Assembly: GCA_007135745.1 (NCBI GenBank)
Contig: SLIH01000271.1
Coordinates: forward strand, 1-6,942
From: Halomonas sp.
GTDB taxonomy: Bacteria > Pseudomonadota > Gammaproteobacteria > Pseudomonadales > Oleiphilaceae
Reading direction: 5' to 3'
DNA length: 6,942 nucleotides
Positions within the stretch are counted from its first letter, which is position 1, and each line of letters begins with the position of its first letter. Shown here one piece after another: positions 5,517 through 6,942 of this stretch. The notes beneath the pieces were generated by a model. The model worked only from the letters and a program-made list of their open reading frames with translations, made no database searches and was not told where the DNA came from. The position numbers and the translations under genes were made by a program.

Positions 5517-6662
5517 CTACTCAGGGGTTGTCCGGGATTGGTGAAAGGGCAGGGCGTTTTCGGCCTCGGCGGCATAGGCCTGGACCGCCCTGGCCTCACG
5601 GCGACAGAAATCGGCCACGGCCGGGCGCAGGCCTTCATTTTCGACCCAGTGCAGTGACTGAATCAGTTGCGGTCGAAATCCACGTTTGAGTTTGTGCTCG
5701 CCCTGAGCACCGGCGTCGAAGGTTTTCAGGCCACGGGCAATGCAGAAATCGATGCCCTGGTAGTAGCAGGTCTCGAAATGCAACTGGTCGTATTCCTCCA
5801 GGCAGCCCCAGTAGCGTCCGAACAATGTCTGCTGATCGTGCAGAAACAGTGCGGCCGCACAGTAATGGTTGTCATGGATGGCCATGACCAGATGGACGTG
5901 TTCTGGCATGGACTCGATAATGTGCTGGAAGAAAGCCTTGTTGAGATAGGGGCGCTGGCCCCGTTTGAGGTAGGTGGCCTGGTAGAAAACAAAGAAGGTG
6001 TCCAATGCCGCCTGGGTAATTTCAGGCCCTGGCAGGTTTTGGAAACGGATGCCCTGTTCCCGCACCCCTTTGCGTTCATGACGGATCTGTTTGCGTTTGC
6101 GTGACTTGAGCGTGGCGAGAAAGTCTTCAAAGCTGCGGTAACCGTGGTTTTCCCATTGGAACTGGCAGCTCAGGCGAGTCAGCCATCGTTCGGGGTTCAG
6201 GGCTTCGCGGCTGGATTGATCCGGAAAGAGCAGGTGCCAACTGGAGGCCTGGCCCGATGCCAGTAGGGTTTCCAGGGCTGATGAGAAGTTTTCGCCAGTG
6301 CTCCCGGGGGGGTGGTTCGATGCGTGGAGCAGTCGTGGCCCCGGGGAGGGCGTGAATGGAACGGCGCTCAGCAGCTTGGGGTAGTACTCCAGACCGTAAT
6401 GGGTCCAGGCATCGGCCCAGGCCCAGTCAAAGACGTATTCCCCGAAGGAGTGGAACTTGAGGTAGCTGGGCAGGGCGGCGATCAGGTGGCCTTGTTCATC
6501 ACGTTCAACCCAGTGGCGAGGCTGCCATCCGGTTTCGGCTGTGGTGCAGCCAGTCTTTTCCAGCCCGTACAGGAACTCATGGCGCAGAAAGGGGTTGGTT
6601 GTACCGCTCAGACGGTTCCACTGTTCCGGAGCCAGGTGCGCGAGGCTGTCGATGAAGGCCAT
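5517..6662 (-). CDS. COG3146 / FemAB-like GNAT-fold protein
   Basis: Predicted soluble protein of 381 residues, the usual length for COG3146 (formerly DUF482, FemAB-like; often annotated 'peptidogalycan biosynthesis protein' or GNAT N-acetyltransferase). Recognisable blocks are NPFLRHEFLYGLE (23-35), the aromatic HSFGEYVFDWAWADAW (71-86), a strongly basic helix at 187-201 (SRKRKQIRHERKGVR), ALFLHDQQTLFGRYWGC (271-287) and the C-terminal HFETCYYQGIDFCIARGLKTFDAGAQGEHKLKRGF (295-329), the best conserved part as I recall. The reaction has not been established for the family; transfer of an acyl or aminoacyl group is inferred from fold. The open frame extends to an ATG at 6746, but the start at 6662 is preferred: AAGGAG lies 8 bases before it, and the longer form would overlap the uppP 3' end. 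It follows uppP by 34 bases on the same strand, so both may be in one transcript. Confidence 0.85.
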   Translation of the reverse strand: MAFIDSLAHLAPEQWNRLSGTTNPFLRHEFLYGLEKTGCTTAETGWQPRHWVERDEQGHLIAALPSYLKFHSFGEYVFDWAWADAWTHYGLEYYPKLLSAVPFTPSPGPRLLHASNHPPGSTGENFSSALETLLASGQASSWHLLFPDQSSREALNPERWLTRLSCQFQWENHGYRSFEDFLATLKSRKRKQIRHERKGVREQGIRFQNLPGPEITQAALDTFFVFYQATYLKRGQRPYLNKAFFQHIIESMPEHVHLVMAIHDNHYCAAALFLHDQQTLFGRYWGCLEEYDQLHFETCYYQGIDFCIARGLKTFDAGAQGEHKLKRGFRPQLIQSLHWVENEGLRPAVADFCRREARAVQAYAAEAENALPFHQSRTTPE

Positions 6663-6682
6663 ACCCGGTGCTCCTTGATCTA
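6663..6682 (-). promoter_or_regulatory. Ribosome binding site deciding the GNAT-like start
   Basis: On the minus strand AAGGAG stands 8 bases before the ATG at 6660-6662. It is the strongest Shine-Dalgarno match in the window and settles the start against the upstream ATG at 6746. Confidence 0.75.
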
Positions 6683-6696
6683 CGAAAAAATGCGGA

Positions 6697-6942
6697 TCAC
6701 CAGAAGAGCAGCAAGGCCAGAGCCAGTGCCCAGACATAATAGGCAAACACCTTGAGCTGGGCCCGGTAAAGCAGCTTGATCACCAGCCAGAGCGCGACGA
6801 TGCCCACCAGCGCTGAGGCGATGAAAACGACGACGAGGGTCATCAAACTGATGTTCTCCAACCACTGCCCGGCGCGGTAGAGCTCAATGCCGTAAACCAG
6901 GCTGATGGCGCAGATGGTGGGGATGGCCAGAAAAAACGAATA
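6697..6942 (-). CDS. uppP: Undecaprenyl-diphosphatase, C-terminal part (5' end outside window)
   Basis: The last 81 codons of an integral membrane phosphatase that converts undecaprenyl diphosphate to undecaprenyl phosphate, recycling the lipid carrier for peptidoglycan and other envelope polymers (also called BacA, linked to bacitracin resistance). The visible frame begins YSFFLAIPTICAISLVYGIE, which matches the family block RYSFILAVPTMLGA known from E. coli UppP, and continues with a hydrophobic segment LVVVFIASALVGIVALWLVI (positions 36-55), the polar turn KLLYRAQLKVFAYYVW and a final hydrophobic stretch ending FW. Catalytic residues lie in the missing N-terminal two-thirds (family length about 265-275). 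The gene has no start codon in the window. The stop at 6697-6699 is 34 bases before the GNAT-like start. Identification rests on the C-terminal third only, but the block order fits well. Confidence 0.8.
   Translation of the reverse strand, partial: YSFFLAIPTICAISLVYGIELYRAGQWLENISLMTLVVVFIASALVGIVALWLVIKLLYRAQLKVFAYYVWALALALLLFW

Noticed and set aside
5667..6104. 145-codon plus-strand frame opposite the GNAT-like gene
   Set aside because: Antisense to a gene with clear conserved blocks; no ribosome binding site or family features, so it is a coding-strand shadow.
6663..6746. Start of the GNAT-like gene at 6746
   Set aside because: It would overlap the end of uppP, adds 28 residues unlike the family, and bypasses the AAGGAG site in front of 6662.
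6680..6865. 61-codon minus-strand frame near the right edge
   Set aside because: It is out of frame with the uppP reading, which gives a family-like membrane sequence; this frame gives an Arg/Gly-rich product without motifs.
1..6942. Search for CRISPR repeats, tRNA genes, insertion-sequence ends, toxin-antitoxin or defence genes
   Set aside because: None seen on either strand; all sizeable coding regions are explained by housekeeping or metabolic families.

Overview
The window looks like an ordinary stretch of a gammaproteobacterial chromosome with moderately high GC. The families present (a patatin of the DUF3734 type, a GntP-type permease, a COG3146 acetyltransferase-like protein and a small lysine-rich 'MSKG' protein) would fit a marine genus such as Marinobacter. 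That genus is a guess from recall, not a computed match. There is no sign of phage, transposon, CRISPR, rRNA or tRNA sequence.

Left half (1-3515), plus strand. A patatin-like lipase, cut off at its 5' end by the window edge, runs directly into a GntP-type permease through a 4-base ATGA stop/start overlap, so the two are almost certainly translated together. A 312-base gene-free stretch follows. It holds a possible terminator hairpin, a weak candidate promoter and several small hairpins. It leads into a gene for a secreted periplasmic binding protein of the amino-acid-binding (SBP_bac_3-like) type, with no transporter genes beside it. That gene ends in a short tandem duplication of 12 codons.

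Right half (3558-6942), minus strand, converging on the left half across a 42-base gap that contains a hairpin. Read in the direction of transcription from the right edge, it holds: the last 81 codons of undecaprenyl-diphosphatase (uppP); a 381-residue COG3146/FemAB-like GNAT protein 34 bases later; a 44-residue lysine-rich basic protein with its own candidate promoter and a strong 11-bp hairpin just after it; a small SmpA/OmlA (BamE-like) lipoprotein; and a YdjM-type membrane-bound putative metal-dependent hydrolase.

How the genes may work together. The patatin/permease pair could mobilise a storage lipid or polyhydroxyalkanoate and move the hydroxy-acid product across the membrane; this is inference. 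The minus-strand genes lean towards envelope biology (lipid-carrier recycling, an outer-membrane lipoprotein, a membrane hydrolase) but look like several short transcription units rather than one pathway. I found no convincing new system. The most useful leads are the patatin-permease coupling and the compact transcription unit of the 44-residue basic protein.
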